Positions 27,172 through 37,389 of a stretch of DNA of 64,000 nucleotides are shown here, piece by piece; within the stretch, counting starts at the first letter, position 1; each line of letters begins with the position of its first letter. Location: assembly GCF_015679985.1 (NCBI RefSeq), contig NZ_CP049239.1:496001-560000 (forward strand), written 5' to 3'. The stretch comes from Campylobacter concisus. Lineage in GTDB: Bacteria > Campylobacterota > Campylobacteria > Campylobacterales > Campylobacteraceae. The notes beneath the pieces were generated by a model, which ran no database searches, was not told the DNA's origin, and saw nothing but the letters and a program-made list of their open reading frames with translations. The position numbers and the translations under genes were made by a program.

Positions 27172-28015
27172 GAGCCTAAAATTTTATATAGGACTAAGTT
27201 TTACTCTTCTAGTTACTGGTTGCTCTTGGAGCGGGGCACCATTTACACCAAGTGGCCCAACTAATGTAAAGGGCAACAATTCAGCTTCTATCCAAAAAGC
27301 AACAATGAGGCCTTACACGATAAATGGCAAAACATACTACCCAACCGTTGTAAGCGTTGGTGATAAGGCAAGTGGCACAGCAAGCTGGTATGGTCCAAAT
27401 TTTCATGGTAAAACAACCTCAAACGGCGAAATTTATAATATGTACAACATGACTGCAGCACACAAAACTTTGCCGATGAATACGATCCTTAAGGTAACAA
27501 ATTTAAGAAATCAAAAAAGCGTCATTGTTCGCGTAAATGATCGTGGACCTTTTGTGGCTGATAGAGTTTTAGACCTTTCAAAGGCGGCTGCAACTAAACT
27601 TGATATTATCGGTACAGGCACAGCTCCAGTCAGTATGGAAGTCATAGGCTTTAATGAAGATATAAATGCTGTTGCAAGCATTAACACTCAAGCAAAACCG
27701 ACAAGCACTGGCATAAAAGTGCCAAATCCAGTCTCTCCGACAGCTCCAACTGGAGGCATTATTATTTCGTCAGAGCAACGAGTCGTAGGTGGAGATTTTA
27801 TGGTGCAAATTGGCTCATTTAAAAACCTTGAGGGCGCAAACAGATATCAAAGAGAGCATCAAAGCATAGATGGTTACAAGTCGGTAGTTAGGACATTTAC
27901 TATAGATGGCTCGACCATTTATAGGGTATTTTTAAATGGCTTTAGAAGTGAGGACGAGGCTAGGGATTATGCAAGAAGCGGTAAATTCCAAGGTGCATTT
28001 ATAGTAAGAGGTTAG
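27143..28015 (+). CDS. rlpA: RlpA-like septal lipoprotein/lytic transglycosylase
   Basis: 290 residues. The signal peptide carries a lipobox VTGC. The double-psi beta-barrel (GTASWYGPNFHGKTTSNGE, RVNDRGPFVADRVLDLS) holds the likely catalytic residues, and a C-terminal SPOR domain (MVQIGSFKNLEGANRYQ, YRVFLNGF) should bind denuded glycan at the division site. The chosen start lies inside the upstream transglycosylase gene; no other start before the lipobox is better. Confidence 0.92.
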   Translation: MLEQILSYHKSLKFYIGLSFTLLVTGCSWSGAPFTPSGPTNVKGNNSASIQKATMRPYTINGKTYYPTVVSVGDKASGTASWYGPNFHGKTTSNGEIYNMYNMTAAHKTLPMNTILKVTNLRNQKSVIVRVNDRGPFVADRVLDLSKAAATKLDIIGTGTAPVSMEVIGFNEDINAVASINTQAKPTSTGIKVPNPVSPTAPTGGIIISSEQRVVGGDFMVQIGSFKNLEGANRYQREHQSIDGYKSVVRTFTIDGSTIYRVFLNGFRSEDEARDYARSGKFQGAFIVRG

Positions 28016-28018
28016 GGC

Positions 28019-28606
28019 GTGAGAGAAGAAATTTTAGAGCTAACTAGAAATACAAAAGAGACACAAATCTCAATGAAGCTTAAAATTTATGGCTCTGGTA
28101 TTGCAAAGATAGATACTGGCATTGGCTTTTTTGACCATATGCTTGAAGCTTTTACAAAGCATTCTTTGCTTGATCTTGAAATTTCATGCAAGGGCGACAC
28201 GCATGTGGATTTTCACCACAGCGTTGAGGATGTAGGCATAGTTTTGGGTCAGCTTTTAAAAGAGGCCTTGTATCCTTTAAGTGGTGTTGAGAGATTTGGC
28301 GAGGCAAGCGTTGTTATGGATGAGGCGGCTGTTTTTTGCACACTAGATCTTAGCAACAGAGCTTACCTTGTATATGAAAATTTTAATGAAAATGCCAAGG
28401 TTGGCGAGTTTGACACGGAGCTTGTGGAAGAGTTTTTTAGAGCAGTTGCGATAAATTCAGCCATCACTCTTCATCTAAATCAAATTCGTGGCAAAAATAC
28501 TCATCACATCATCGAAGCAACATTTAAATCATTTGCCGTCGCACTTCGTAGAGCGCTTGCTAAAAACGCAAGGATAGGCACACCAAGTACAAAGGGTGTT
28601 TTATGA
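28019..28606 (+). CDS. hisB: Imidazoleglycerol-phosphate dehydratase
   Basis: 195 residues, the monofunctional form. It catalyses the sixth step of histidine synthesis. Metal-binding motifs are intact: FDHMLEAFTKHS, DFHHSVEDVGIVLGQ and the later HHIIEATFKSFAVALR. The start is GTG, 3 bases after rlpA. It stands apart from other his genes, as is common in this group, and overlaps kdsC by four bases. Confidence 0.95.
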   Translation: MREEILELTRNTKETQISMKLKIYGSGIAKIDTGIGFFDHMLEAFTKHSLLDLEISCKGDTHVDFHHSVEDVGIVLGQLLKEALYPLSGVERFGEASVVMDEAAVFCTLDLSNRAYLVYENFNENAKVGEFDTELVEEFFRAVAINSAITLHLNQIRGKNTHHIIEATFKSFAVALRRALAKNARIGTPSTKGVL

Positions 28607-29091
28607 TAGAGATTATTTTTTTAGATATTGATGGGTGCCTGACTGATGGCAAGATCATCTACAATGCAAATGGCGAAGAGCTTAAATTTTTTGATGTAAA
28701 AGATGGCTACGCGATAGAAAGCTGGCTAAAGCTTGGTAAAAAAGTAGCTATCATTACAGGCAGAAAGTCAGCCATCGTTGAGCGAAGAGCAGAGGATCTA
28801 AAGATAAATCACGTCTATCAAGGTGTTGGTGATAAATTTGAAGTGGCGAGTGAGATATTAAAATTTGAAGGGCTTAGCTTTAAAAATGCAGCAGCTATCG
28901 GCGATGATTACAATGACTATAAAATTTTGAATGCAGTTGCTTGGAGCTTTAAGCCAAAAGATGCGATAAAAGAGCTTGACGTAAAGACAAAGCTAAAGCA
29001 TAAAGGTGGCAATGGCGCGGTTAGAGAGATGATCGAGCTTATTATAAAATCAGAAAATTTATATGACGAGTGGTCTAAGCGTTGGTTGTAA
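28603..29091 (+). CDS. kdsC: KDO-8-phosphate phosphatase (HAD family)
   Basis: 162 residues. The HAD motif DIDGCLTDG is near the N-terminus, ITGRKS is motif II, and GDDYNDYKIL carries the metal aspartates. It dephosphorylates KDO-8-phosphate for the inner core of lipopolysaccharide. It is placed directly before lptC and lptA, so LPS synthesis and export are encoded together. It overlaps lptC by 10 bases. Confidence 0.92.
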   Translation: MIEIIFLDIDGCLTDGKIIYNANGEELKFFDVKDGYAIESWLKLGKKVAIITGRKSAIVERRAEDLKINHVYQGVGDKFEVASEILKFEGLSFKNAAAIGDDYNDYKILNAVAWSFKPKDAIKELDVKTKLKHKGGNGAVREMIELIIKSENLYDEWSKRWL

Positions 29092-29609
29092 AAATTTTCT
29101 ACTTCGTCGTGGCAATTTTTAGTGTCGTGATGATATTTTTGGCGGCCCAAGATCCATATCTTGCAAATGTTTTAAAGATTGATACAAAGATATCAAATAT
29201 GCAGATAAATGACGTGATAGATTATGAGATAAATTCCACGAAAATAAGCGGAGTCTACGAGGCTGATGAGCTAAATAGATACAATGATAAAGATGAATTT
29301 TTGAGTTTTAAAGCAAAAATTTTAAGAGGAAATTTAAAACATTTTCTAAGCTCAGACAAAGCAATCTCACAAAATGACGAAATCATCTTTCAAAAGAATG
29401 CAAACTATGAAAACAACGATAGTTTGAGATTTATAAGTGACGAAGTGATATATGGAACAAAAACAAAAATAGTAAGATCTGAAGCAAATTTCACGCTCAT
29501 AAGAAATAATGATAAGGCACTGGGTGAGAGTGGAAGCTATGATCTTGCTAAAAAACAAACGCAGGTAAAAGGGTTAAGGGCATGGGTAGAAGAAAATCAG
29601 CGATTTTAG
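29082..29609 (+). CDS. lptC: LPS export protein LptC
   Basis: 175 residues. One N-terminal membrane helix (KIFYFVVAIFSVVMIFLAA) is followed by a periplasmic beta-jellyroll-like sequence. LptC links the inner-membrane LptBFG extractor to LptA. Start is a TTG inside the end of kdsC; no ATG or GTG is available at the N-terminus. Assignment rests on topology and on position between kdsC and lptA, because the family is weakly conserved. Confidence 0.8.
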   Translation: MVVKIFYFVVAIFSVVMIFLAAQDPYLANVLKIDTKISNMQINDVIDYEINSTKISGVYEADELNRYNDKDEFLSFKAKILRGNLKHFLSSDKAISQNDEIIFQKNANYENNDSLRFISDEVIYGTKTKIVRSEANFTLIRNNDKALGESGSYDLAKKQTQVKGLRAWVEENQRF

Positions 29610-30058
29610 CGGTGATATTGGGTTTTACATTTTTAAATGCAGAGCAAGTTGAAATCACATCAAATGATTTTTTTGCAGATGAGAATAAGCAAACTAGTGA
29701 ATTTATAGGTAATGTAAATATCAAAAAGGGCTCATTTGATGAGCTTAAGGCAGATAAGGTGGTCGTCTATTTTGACAAAAAACGCCAACCTGTAAAATAT
29801 GTAGCTACTGGTAATGCTAGAGCAAAAATTTTTATAAAAGATAAGCACTATGATGGCAAAGGCAATACTCTTACATATGAGCCAGCAAAACAGATCTATA
29901 CTGTTAGTGGAAATGGCTATTTACATGAGGTAGAAACTGATAAAAATGTTTATGGCGAAAAGATCGTTGTCAATCAAAAAGATGGCACATATAGCGTAAA
30001 TAGTGATGAGAAAAAACCTGTTAAATTTATCTTTCAGGTAGAGGAAAAAGATAAGTGA
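29582..30058 (+). CDS. lptA: LPS periplasmic transport protein LptA
   Basis: 158 residues with a signal peptide (cleavage near LNAEQ). The OstA-type pattern is clear: VEITSNDFFADENKQTSEFIG, NVNIKKGSFDELKADKVVVY, then a second repeat around GKGNTLTYEP. It forms the periplasmic bridge for LPS transport. It overlaps lptC by 28 bases and engB by four. Confidence 0.9.
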   Translation: MGRRKSAILAVILGFTFLNAEQVEITSNDFFADENKQTSEFIGNVNIKKGSFDELKADKVVVYFDKKRQPVKYVATGNARAKIFIKDKHYDGKGNTLTYEPAKQIYTVSGNGYLHEVETDKNVYGEKIVVNQKDGTYSVNSDEKKPVKFIFQVEEKDK

Positions 30059-30669
30059 TAAGGCCACTAGGTGCTAAATTTATCACATCAAGCCCAAGTA
30101 TAAAAGAGGCTCCAAGCTTCGTAACAAGCGAAGTTGTCTTTTTGGGGAGATCAAATGTTGGTAAAAGCAGCCTCATAAATACACTTGTAAATCAAAAAAA
30201 TCTAGCCAAAAGCTCATCGACTCCTGGCAAAACTCAACTTATAAATTTCTTTGAGGCTGAGTTTTGTGAGCAAAAAGATGAGCAGGAAGAAAAAGATAAA
30301 TTTAAGCTCATCTTGGTTGATTTGCCAGGCTTTGGCTATGCAAAAGTAGCAAAGTCAAAGCATGATGAATGGCGTAAAAATTTAGATGAGTTTTTGAAAT
30401 TTAGAAGCGACATAAGGCTTTTTATACATCTAATTGATGCTAGGCATTTTGATTTAGACATAGACGTAAATGTAGATGCTTATCTAAAAAGCTTTTTAAG
30501 GGCTGATCAGAAAATTTTAAATTTATATACAAAAAGCGATAAGCTAAATCAAAGCCAAAAGAGTGCGGTAATGAAATTTGATCCAAGCGGTATCTTGGTC
30601 TCAACTCTTAATAAAAGCGGTATCGAAAAGGCTAGAGAAGCTATCATAAATAACGCTCTTGGTAGATAA
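30055..30669 (+). CDS. engB: Ribosome-biogenesis GTPase EngB (YsxC/YihA)
   Basis: 204 residues. G1 GRSNVGKSS, G3 DLPGFGYA and G4 TKSD are all present. It is needed for 50S subunit assembly. The start (GTG) overlaps lptA by four bases. The insertion CEQKDEQEEKDKFK makes it slightly longer than the enterobacterial protein. Confidence 0.95.
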   Translation: MIRPLGAKFITSSPSIKEAPSFVTSEVVFLGRSNVGKSSLINTLVNQKNLAKSSSTPGKTQLINFFEAEFCEQKDEQEEKDKFKLILVDLPGFGYAKVAKSKHDEWRKNLDEFLKFRSDIRLFIHLIDARHFDLDIDVNVDAYLKSFLRADQKILNLYTKSDKLNQSQKSAVMKFDPSGILVSTLNKSGIEKAREAIINNALGR

Positions 30670-30670
30670 A

Positions 30671-31162
30671 ATGCAAACCATAAGCAGCTTAGATATTAAA
30701 ATTTTTAAAGAATTTTGGTGGGCTGTTTTTTTATTCTCGTATGAGATTGCAACTACGCAATTTGGTTTCTTGCCGCCACTCATTGGTATTTTTTTTACTT
30801 ATATGATTTTGGAGTATTCAAGAAAACAAAAGCAATACGACGAGTTTAAGCATAATTGGTACTTTGCGATAATTTTTATAATATTTGCTGAGCAAATTCA
30901 TGGATTTCATCTTTTTTCAACGATTATTGCATTTTTGCTTTTTTATAATTTTATTTTAGATTGGCTATATACCACGATGAAGTGGCGAAACTGCCTACTT
31001 ATCATCTTTGTAGCAGCCGGACATACTTTAACATTTCTTGTAAATAATCTATTTGCTTACGTTTTAAATGAGCAAAATTTAGCATTTTCGTCTGAATATC
31101 TATTTTTTATAGCATTTGAAAGTATCCTTGCTATCGTTCTTTTTAGGGATAAAGTGCTATGA
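30671..31162 (+). CDS. Conserved integral membrane protein between engB and mrdA
   Basis: 163 residues from the ATG at 30671. At least four hydrophobic helices are visible (around EFWWAVFLFSYEIAT, IGIFFTYMIL, FAIIFIIFAEQIHGF, LLFYNFILDWLY and later). It overlaps mrdA by four bases. Position before the elongation penicillin-binding protein suggests a cell-shape or envelope role analogous to MreD, but the sequence does not prove that. I do not recognise a catalytic motif. Confidence 0.75.
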   Translation: MQTISSLDIKIFKEFWWAVFLFSYEIATTQFGFLPPLIGIFFTYMILEYSRKQKQYDEFKHNWYFAIIFIIFAEQIHGFHLFSTIIAFLLFYNFILDWLYTTMKWRNCLLIIFVAAGHTLTFLVNNLFAYVLNEQNLAFSSEYLFFIAFESILAIVLFRDKVL

Positions 31163-32997
31163 GAATGCGCATCGTCTTTAGTGTGATCGCTCTTTTTTGG
31201 ATTATACTTTTGGGACGAATTTATCACCTAAGCATCAACTCAAATACTTACTACAACGAGATTGCAGAACAAAACGCGATAAAGACTATTTATATTCCGC
31301 CAGTTAGGGGTATCATCTTTGACGCACATGATAAGCCAATGGCTGTTAATCGTCTTGGTTTTTCGGTATCCATTAGACCTCATTTAAGTGCTAATAAAAA
31401 GGTAAAAATTTTAGATAATGAGTTAGCTTACATTGGCTCACTATTTAGTGATCTAAATGTCACAAAGCTTAAAAATGAATACATAAAAAATGACTCAGCT
31501 TATAACCAAGATTTTATAAATGTGGTCGAATTTATCGATTATGATAAATTTTTGCCATTTTTTGCATCACTTTCTTTGCGTGAAAATTTAGAGATAAGGC
31601 CCGCTTCAAAACGCCACTATCCGTATAACGATCTAGCTTCTCACATCATCGGCTATGTCGGTAGGGCAAATCAAAAAGATATGGATAATGATCCTTTGAC
31701 AAAGCTTACAAATTATATTGGAAGAAGTGGTGTGGAACGATTTTATAATCCGATCTTACAAGGAATTCAGGGTTTTAAAAAGATAAAGGTAAATGCCTTA
31801 AATGAAGAGATCGAACAGATAAACTATCAAGCACCACAAAGTCAAAATATCAAGCTTGCAGTCGATCTTGAGCTTCAGCAGTTTGTGGCTGATGTCTTTG
31901 GTAAGGATGCAGGAAGCGTTATCGTTATGAGTCTAAAAGATGGTGCTATCATAGCTGCTGGTAGCTTTCCAGAGTATGATCTAAATCCATTTGTGCTTGG
32001 AATTTCTCAGCCTGAATGGGAAGAGCTTGTAAAAAACGTCGATCATCCTTTTACAAACAAGCTAATAAACGGCCTTTATCCGCCAGGTTCTGTCGTAAAA
32101 ATGGGTATGGCGCTAGCGTTTTTGGATAATGGCATGAGTAAATACGATAGTTTTTTTTGTAGTGGCTCATATGAGCTTGGAGGGCGTAAATTTCGCTGCT
32201 GGAACTCTCACGGACATGGAAATGTTAATATGAATACGGCAATTAGAGAGAGCTGTGATGATTATTTTTATAAAGGTAGTCAAAAGATAGGAATTGACGC
32301 TATTGTGCCGATACTTGAGCGTATGGGATTTGGTAGAAAAACAGAGGTTGATTTGCCAAATGAGTTTGTGGGGACTTTGCCAAGTAGAGAGTGGAAGATG
32401 AGAAAGTATGGCAAAGCATGGTTTCAAGGCGAGACCCTCATTACTTCTATCGGCCAGGGAAATTTCTTGGTCACGCCTATGCAAGTGGCAAAATATACAG
32501 CAGGCCTTGCAACTGGGCTAAATATTACTCCACATTTTTTAAAGAGCATTGATGGCAAGGATGTTGATTTTACGCCAACAGATGATGCTTTTACGCCGTT
32601 TGAAAAATCACAACTACCAGCCATTAGGCATGCAATGTATGAAGTAGCAAATCACCCAAGAGGAACGGCAAATAGGCATTTTATTGGAAGCTTTGTTAAA
32701 GTTGCCGCAAAGACCGGTACTGCCCAGGTCGTTGGAATTTCTCAAACTGAAAAGAAACGTATGAAAGAAGAGGATATGGCGTATTTGCAAAGATCCCATG
32801 CATGGATGACTACATATGCGCCCTATGAAGATCCGCAATATGTCATCACAATGGTTATCGAGCATGGTGGCCATGGCGGAAGTGCGGCTGGGCCAAAAAT
32901 CGCTCAAATTTATAATAAACTCGTTGAAATGGGATATATAAATTTAGAAAAAATCCAAAGCGATCAAAATAAGAAACAAGACAATAAGAAAAAATAA
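31159..32997 (+). CDS. mrdA: Penicillin-binding protein 2 (elongasome transpeptidase)
   Basis: 612 residues. One N-terminal membrane anchor, a dimerisation domain with RGIIFDAHDKPMAVN, and a transpeptidase domain with SVVK (S311 nucleophile), SCD at 365-367 and KTGT at 518-521. It cross-links peptidoglycan during rod elongation. The C-terminus is a lysine-rich tail. No polymerase domain, as expected for class B enzymes. Confidence 0.95.
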   Translation: MRMRIVFSVIALFWIILLGRIYHLSINSNTYYNEIAEQNAIKTIYIPPVRGIIFDAHDKPMAVNRLGFSVSIRPHLSANKKVKILDNELAYIGSLFSDLNVTKLKNEYIKNDSAYNQDFINVVEFIDYDKFLPFFASLSLRENLEIRPASKRHYPYNDLASHIIGYVGRANQKDMDNDPLTKLTNYIGRSGVERFYNPILQGIQGFKKIKVNALNEEIEQINYQAPQSQNIKLAVDLELQQFVADVFGKDAGSVIVMSLKDGAIIAAGSFPEYDLNPFVLGISQPEWEELVKNVDHPFTNKLINGLYPPGSVVKMGMALAFLDNGMSKYDSFFCSGSYELGGRKFRCWNSHGHGNVNMNTAIRESCDDYFYKGSQKIGIDAIVPILERMGFGRKTEVDLPNEFVGTLPSREWKMRKYGKAWFQGETLITSIGQGNFLVTPMQVAKYTAGLATGLNITPHFLKSIDGKDVDFTPTDDAFTPFEKSQLPAIRHAMYEVANHPRGTANRHFIGSFVKVAAKTGTAQVVGISQTEKKRMKEEDMAYLQRSHAWMTTYAPYEDPQYVITMVIEHGGHGGSAAGPKIAQIYNKLVEMGYINLEKIQSDQNKKQDNKKK

Positions 32998-33255
32998 GAT
33001 CACTAAAAAGTCGTGGTAGTGACCACTTACTTAGAAATTTTTGCCTTATGCTTGGTGCGTTTTAGCTAAAATTATCAACTAAGTTTTAATCCTCTTTATT
33101 AAATTTTGGCAAGGTTGACTGAGAATTTATGTTTTTGGTAGCTAGCAAGAACCTAAGCGTTGATATATCTTTAAATTCGTTAAATAGCCTTGCTTAATAA
33201 GATGTGGTGATTAGGAAAAATATCAATTTCCAAAATGTTTAAATATATAAAAACG

Positions 33256-33281
33256 TAGCAAAGTAAGATATCTCTTTGCTA
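33256..33281 (-). terminator. Terminator of queC
   Basis: An 8-bp stem TAGCAAAG / CTTTGCTA with a 10-base loop, followed on the minus strand by CGTTTTTATA. The remaining bases between mrdA and here (32998-33255) contain no recognisable gene, only a small GTGGT / ACCAC hairpin just after mrdA. Confidence 0.6.
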
Positions 33282-33293
33282 TTTTATAGAAGC

Positions 33294-33974
33294 TCATAAG
33301 GAAAATTTTTGATTTTTATATGCGATTTTATCAGTGGCGTTCGCCTTTTTAAAGCCATTTAGCCTTAGCCTGCAGCTATCGCAAAGTCCACATGCCTCGT
33401 CATCGCTCTCGTAGCAGCTCCAAGTAAGCTCTAGTGGCGAGCCAAGCTCAAGAGATTTTGCTACGATGTCAGCCTTGCTTAAATTTACAAGTGGAGTAAT
33501 TATCTCGCACGAGAAACTAGGTGAAGTGCCTAAATTTATGGACTCGTTTATACTTTTTATGAAGCTCTCTTTGCAGTCAGGATAGCCTGAACTATCTTCT
33601 TCTACGACTCCGATATAGATAGCTTGTGCATTTTCTTTTTCAGCAAGTGCGGCAGCGACCGAGATAAAAATGCCATTTCGAAAAGGCACATAGGTATTTG
33701 GCACATCTTTTTCCACCCCATCTTTTCTTATTTGCAAGCTTTCATCGGTTAAAGAATTTCCGCCTATTTGGGCAATAAAACTAACATCTAAACTCATCTT
33801 TTTTGTAATACCTAATCTTTCGCAAATTTCGTTAAATGCACGTTTTTCACGCTTCATCGTCCTTTGACCATAGTCAAAATGAAGCGCTACGATATCATAT
33901 CCAGCCTTTTTTGCCATTACAGCACAAAGCGTGCTATCCATACCGCCGCTCATTATACAAACCGCTTTTTTCAT
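33294..33974 (-). CDS. queC: 7-cyano-7-deazaguanine synthase
   Basis: 226 residues from the ATG at 33974 (an upstream ATG would add a charged leader). PP-loop SGGMDST at 9-15 and a zinc site in [16 protein letters not shown]. It makes preQ0, the precursor of queuosine. Divergent from ybeY with a 58-base shared upstream region. Confidence 0.95.
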   Translation of the reverse strand: MKKAVCIMSGGMDSTLCAVMAKKAGYDIVALHFDYGQRTMKREKRAFNEICERLGITKKMSLDVSFIAQIGGNSLTDESLQIRKDGVEKDVPNTYVPFRNGIFISVAAALAEKENAQAIYIGVVEEDSSGYPDCKESFIKSINESINLGTSPSFSCEIITPLVNLSKADIVAKSLELGSPLELTWSCYESDDEACGLCDSCRLRLNGFKKANATDKIAYKNQKFSL

Positions 33975-34032
33975 ATTTTGCCTTTTATTTTTGCTAGAAT
34001 TATACAAAAAGTTACTAAGGAAAGAGCCTAAA

Positions 34033-34479
34033 ATGATACTTTGCGAAGAGAGCTATCCAAAAATTTTAGATGAAATTTGTGAATATTTGACGCTAGGAGA
34101 AATCGAGCTAGTTTTTGTCGATAAAGAAGAGATGAGAGAACTAAATAAAACTGAGCGAGGCATCGATAAAACGACAGATGTTTTAAGTTTTCCGCTTGAG
34201 CTTGTCATTCACGCCCCACTTGGCTCAATCGTTATAAACAAAGATATGGTAAAAGAGAAAGCAACTGAGCTAAATCATAGCGAAGAGGCCGAAACTGCAC
34301 TGCTTTTTACACATGGATTGCTTCATATCTTGGGATTTGATCATGAAAAAGATGATGGCGAAATGAGAGAAAAAGAGTGCGAGGTTATCAAAAAATTTGA
34401 GCTACCTAAAAGTCTAATCGTAAGAAGCGAGGATGTTAGGCTAATTGATCTTATAAGTAATAAAAACTTAAAAGAGTAG
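34033..34479 (+). CDS. ybeY: Endoribonuclease YbeY
   Basis: 148 residues from the ATG at 34033; an earlier in-frame start would lie inside queC on the other strand. The zinc motif [11 protein letters not shown] has the family's three histidines, and [11 protein letters not shown] is the second conserved block. It acts in 16S rRNA 3' maturation and ribosome quality control. The 3' end overlaps the convergent gene by 12 bases. Confidence 0.94.
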   Translation: MILCEESYPKILDEICEYLTLGEIELVFVDKEEMRELNKTERGIDKTTDVLSFPLELVIHAPLGSIVINKDMVKEKATELNHSEEAETALLFTHGLLHILGFDHEKDDGEMREKECEVIKKFELPKSLIVRSEDVRLIDLISNKNLKE

Positions 34480-35451
34480 ATTTTCTTCAGATGTTTTGTG
34501 AAGCTCTTCTAAAAGCTCCTCTTTTTGGCATAAAATCAATATATAGATAAAATCTTTAAGCTTTTTTATTTCGCTTAAATTTTTAAAGTAGATTGCGTTT
34601 TGTACTTTTAATAACGAGCCTTCTGGCAAGCAAATTTTTATCTCATCAAGGCTAAATTTTTTATTTAAAAATATACTTTGGCTTATGAATAAATCTTCAT
34701 CGCTTTCAGTAATTATGGCTCTAAAGCTGTTTCCAAAACTAGTAGGAAGAAAATTTTTATCTATAAAAATCGGATCAAAATGCCCGTGAATCCTGCCTTC
34801 GTAAGGTTTAAATGAAATTTTATTGCTATCAAGAAATTTTAAAAGCCCATAAAACATCCCAGCAAAAACTCGTGGTATGTTTAAGTTTTGATAGTATGTT
34901 TGCTTAAAGACTGTGTTTGTAAAAAAGATCGAGCTTGGATTTATCTCGTGCATAGTTGTATCTGTGTAAATGGTCTCAAAAAGAGGCGATATTCGCTGAA
35001 GTGTTCTTGTATCATCGCCAAAAAAGATATCAAAGACTTTTGCGTGAAAAATTTGATTAAAAAGCTCAGTAATATTTTTTGACATGACGTGTGCGTTAGA
35101 GCCAAGCTTTGATTTTTCTAAAAAGTCATTTATAAAAGGATTTACGGCGCAAAATTTTAGATCTTTGTGAGTAGCCTCAAATCTCATGAGTTTTATCATG
35201 GCGGTCTGTAAGCTACTAACTTTTAAAAAGGCAATCTCTTTGTCGATAATTGGCACATTATCTTCGCTAATTATGGCGTATGCGCCTTGTTTAATCGCTG
35301 TTTCTATGTCGCTATCGTTTGCGTTTAAGCAAATATACGCAAAGCCACGTCTTACATGTTTTAGCTCGAAAACAAACTCGCTTACGCTAGTTATCGTCGG
35401 TGCGTTTAGAGCCTCGGCATTTATTAGGCGTGTTAAATTTTCTATTGTCAT
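34468..35451 (-). CDS. Orphan protein with a Mur-ligase N-terminal-like domain
   Basis: 327 residues. Residues 25-85 resemble the UDP-sugar-binding N-domain of MurE/MurF: a strand, then [13 protein letters not shown], then [14 protein letters not shown]. The ATP-binding GTNGKT motif and ligase core are absent; the remaining 230 residues are not recognised and hold no signal peptide or helix. It starts just before the metG stop, so it is expressed with metG. It might bind a UDP-muramyl precursor without ligating. Function unknown. Confidence 0.6.
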   Translation of the reverse strand: MTIENLTRLINAEALNAPTITSVSEFVFELKHVRRGFAYICLNANDSDIETAIKQGAYAIISEDNVPIIDKEIAFLKVSSLQTAMIKLMRFEATHKDLKFCAVNPFINDFLEKSKLGSNAHVMSKNITELFNQIFHAKVFDIFFGDDTRTLQRISPLFETIYTDTTMHEINPSSIFFTNTVFKQTYYQNLNIPRVFAGMFYGLLKFLDSNKISFKPYEGRIHGHFDPIFIDKNFLPTSFGNSFRAIITESDEDLFISQSIFLNKKFSLDEIKICLPEGSLLKVQNAIYFKNLSEIKKLKDFIYILILCQKEELLEELHKTSEENLLF

Positions 35452-37374
35452 TTAGCCAACGATCGCGCCATTTTTAACTTTACCTTGCGTACCAAGAAGC
35501 GTTAGCGAGCCATCAGATGCGCTTAGGATCATGCCTTGTGAGACATATTTTTTCATCATCGTTCGCTCTTTTAAATTTGCTAAAACGCAAACTTGCTTGC
35601 CCACAAGCGAGCTAGGCTCGTAGTATTTAGCGATACCAGAAAGAATTTGACGTGGCTGCTCCTCGCCAAGATCTATCTTAAATTTAAGCAGCTTCTCACT
35701 ACCCTCGACTCTCTCGCACTCTAGCACTTCACCTACTTTTATCACCACCTTTGCAAAGTCATCAATGCTAATGATTTCGTCCCCTTTTTTATTCTCTTTT
35801 GGCTCAGCTTTTACCTCAACCTTTGGCTCATTTGCCTCGCTCATTAGCTCTTTTTCTATTCTTGGGAAAAGTGGCTCGGTAGCTTTTGCCACAAAATTTG
35901 AAATTTCATTTTTCAAAACAAGGCTTTCATAAGATGCTGTGTCTATGCTAAAGCTAAGCGTGTCAGCTATCTTAGCACAAGTTTTTGGCATGGCTGGACT
36001 AAGTAGTATCGCTACTTTTGCAAGTAAATTTGCGCAAAGTGCCACAAGCGCGTTTGCCTCGTCAGTTTTGCCAGCTTTTACAAGTGACCATGGCTCATAC
36101 TTCGCAACGGCTGCATTTGCAAGCGTTACGACCTTCCAAAGATCCTCTAAATAGCGGTTCGTCGCTAAATTTTCTAAATTTTTAATAGCCTCATCAAGGC
36201 AGCCTTTTGCTTCATCAAGCTCGGCTTTATGAAATTTGAGTACATCTTTTGAGTCGATTTTATAGTCGCTATACTTTGCACTCATGCCAACAATGCGGCT
36301 TAGCAGGTTGCCAAGTCCGTTGCCAAGTTCTGAGTTTATACGCTCAATCAAAGCCTTTTGGCTGTAATCGCCATCTTGTCCAAACGGCACCTCTCTAAGC
36401 AAAAAGTATCTGAAATTTTCAAGCCCATAAGCGTTTGCGACCTCTCTTGGGTTTATGACATTGCCCTTGCTTTTGCTCATTTTTTCACCATTTATAGTCC
36501 ACCAGCCGTGAGCTGCTACGTGTTTTGGTAATGGTAAACCAAGGCTCATCAAAAATGCCGGCCAGTAAACTGCGTGAAAGCGTAAAATGTCCTTACCAAC
36601 GATGTGAGTAGTGTATGGCCAAAGATCCATTCTAGCGTCATCTCTTGAATATCCTAGTGTTGTTAGGTAGTTTATAAGCGCGTCAAGCCAGACGTACATA
36701 ACGTGCTTTTCATCGTTTGCGCTCTTTGGTAGCTTTATGCCCCAGTCAAAGCTCGTTCTGGTTACCGAAAGATCTTTTAGTCCACCTTTTACAAAGCTTA
36801 CGACCTCGTTTTTCTTACCTTTTGGGATGACACAAAGCTCGTCATTTTCGTACCATTTTAAAAGTGCGTTTTCATATTTTGAAAGCTTGAAAAAGTAGCT
36901 CTCTTCTTTAACTAAAGACGTCACGCGGCCGCAGTCTGGACAGTGATTGTCTTCTAGTAGGTCTCTTTGGTTAAAAAAAGTTTCGCAACTAACGCAGTAA
37001 AAGCCTTCGTATTCGCCTTTGTAAATATCGCCATTTGCTTGCATCTTTTCAAAGACATTTTGTACGGTTTGCTTGTGCTCTTCGTCGGTTGTTCTTATAA
37101 AATGGTCGTAGCTTATCTCAAACTCATCCCAAAGTGATCTAAATTTTGCACTAATCTCGTCGGCGTACTCTTTTGGAGTCTTGCCTCTAGCACGAGCTGC
37201 TTGCTCGATCTTTTGTCCATGCTCGTCCGTGCCTGTCATAAAGTAAGTCTCTTTGCCTTGTAGGCGGTTAAATCTAGCAAGTGTATCAGCGATGATAGTC
37301 GTGTAGGCATGGCCAATGTGTGGCACGTCGTTTACATAGTATATTGGGGTCGTTATATAAGCTTTTTCTTTCAT
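35452..37374 (-). CDS. metG: Methionyl-tRNA synthetase with C-terminal tRNA-binding domain
   Basis: 640 residues. HIGH-type motif PHIGHAY near residue 20, zinc knuckle CVSC...CPDC, KMSKS within EKMSKSKGN, the anticodon domain, and a C-terminal EMAPII-like domain (IKVGEVLECERVEGSEKLLKFKID) joined by a Lys/Glu-rich linker. It charges both initiator and elongator tRNA-Met. Confidence 0.96.
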   Translation of the reverse strand: MKEKAYITTPIYYVNDVPHIGHAYTTIIADTLARFNRLQGKETYFMTGTDEHGQKIEQAARARGKTPKEYADEISAKFRSLWDEFEISYDHFIRTTDEEHKQTVQNVFEKMQANGDIYKGEYEGFYCVSCETFFNQRDLLEDNHCPDCGRVTSLVKEESYFFKLSKYENALLKWYENDELCVIPKGKKNEVVSFVKGGLKDLSVTRTSFDWGIKLPKSANDEKHVMYVWLDALINYLTTLGYSRDDARMDLWPYTTHIVGKDILRFHAVYWPAFLMSLGLPLPKHVAAHGWWTINGEKMSKSKGNVINPREVANAYGLENFRYFLLREVPFGQDGDYSQKALIERINSELGNGLGNLLSRIVGMSAKYSDYKIDSKDVLKFHKAELDEAKGCLDEAIKNLENLATNRYLEDLWKVVTLANAAVAKYEPWSLVKAGKTDEANALVALCANLLAKVAILLSPAMPKTCAKIADTLSFSIDTASYESLVLKNEISNFVAKATEPLFPRIEKELMSEANEPKVEVKAEPKENKKGDEIISIDDFAKVVIKVGEVLECERVEGSEKLLKFKIDLGEEQPRQILSGIAKYYEPSSLVGKQVCVLANLKERTMMKKYVSQGMILSASDGSLTLLGTQGKVKNGAIVG

Positions 37375-37389
37375 ATTTTTCCTTTAATT

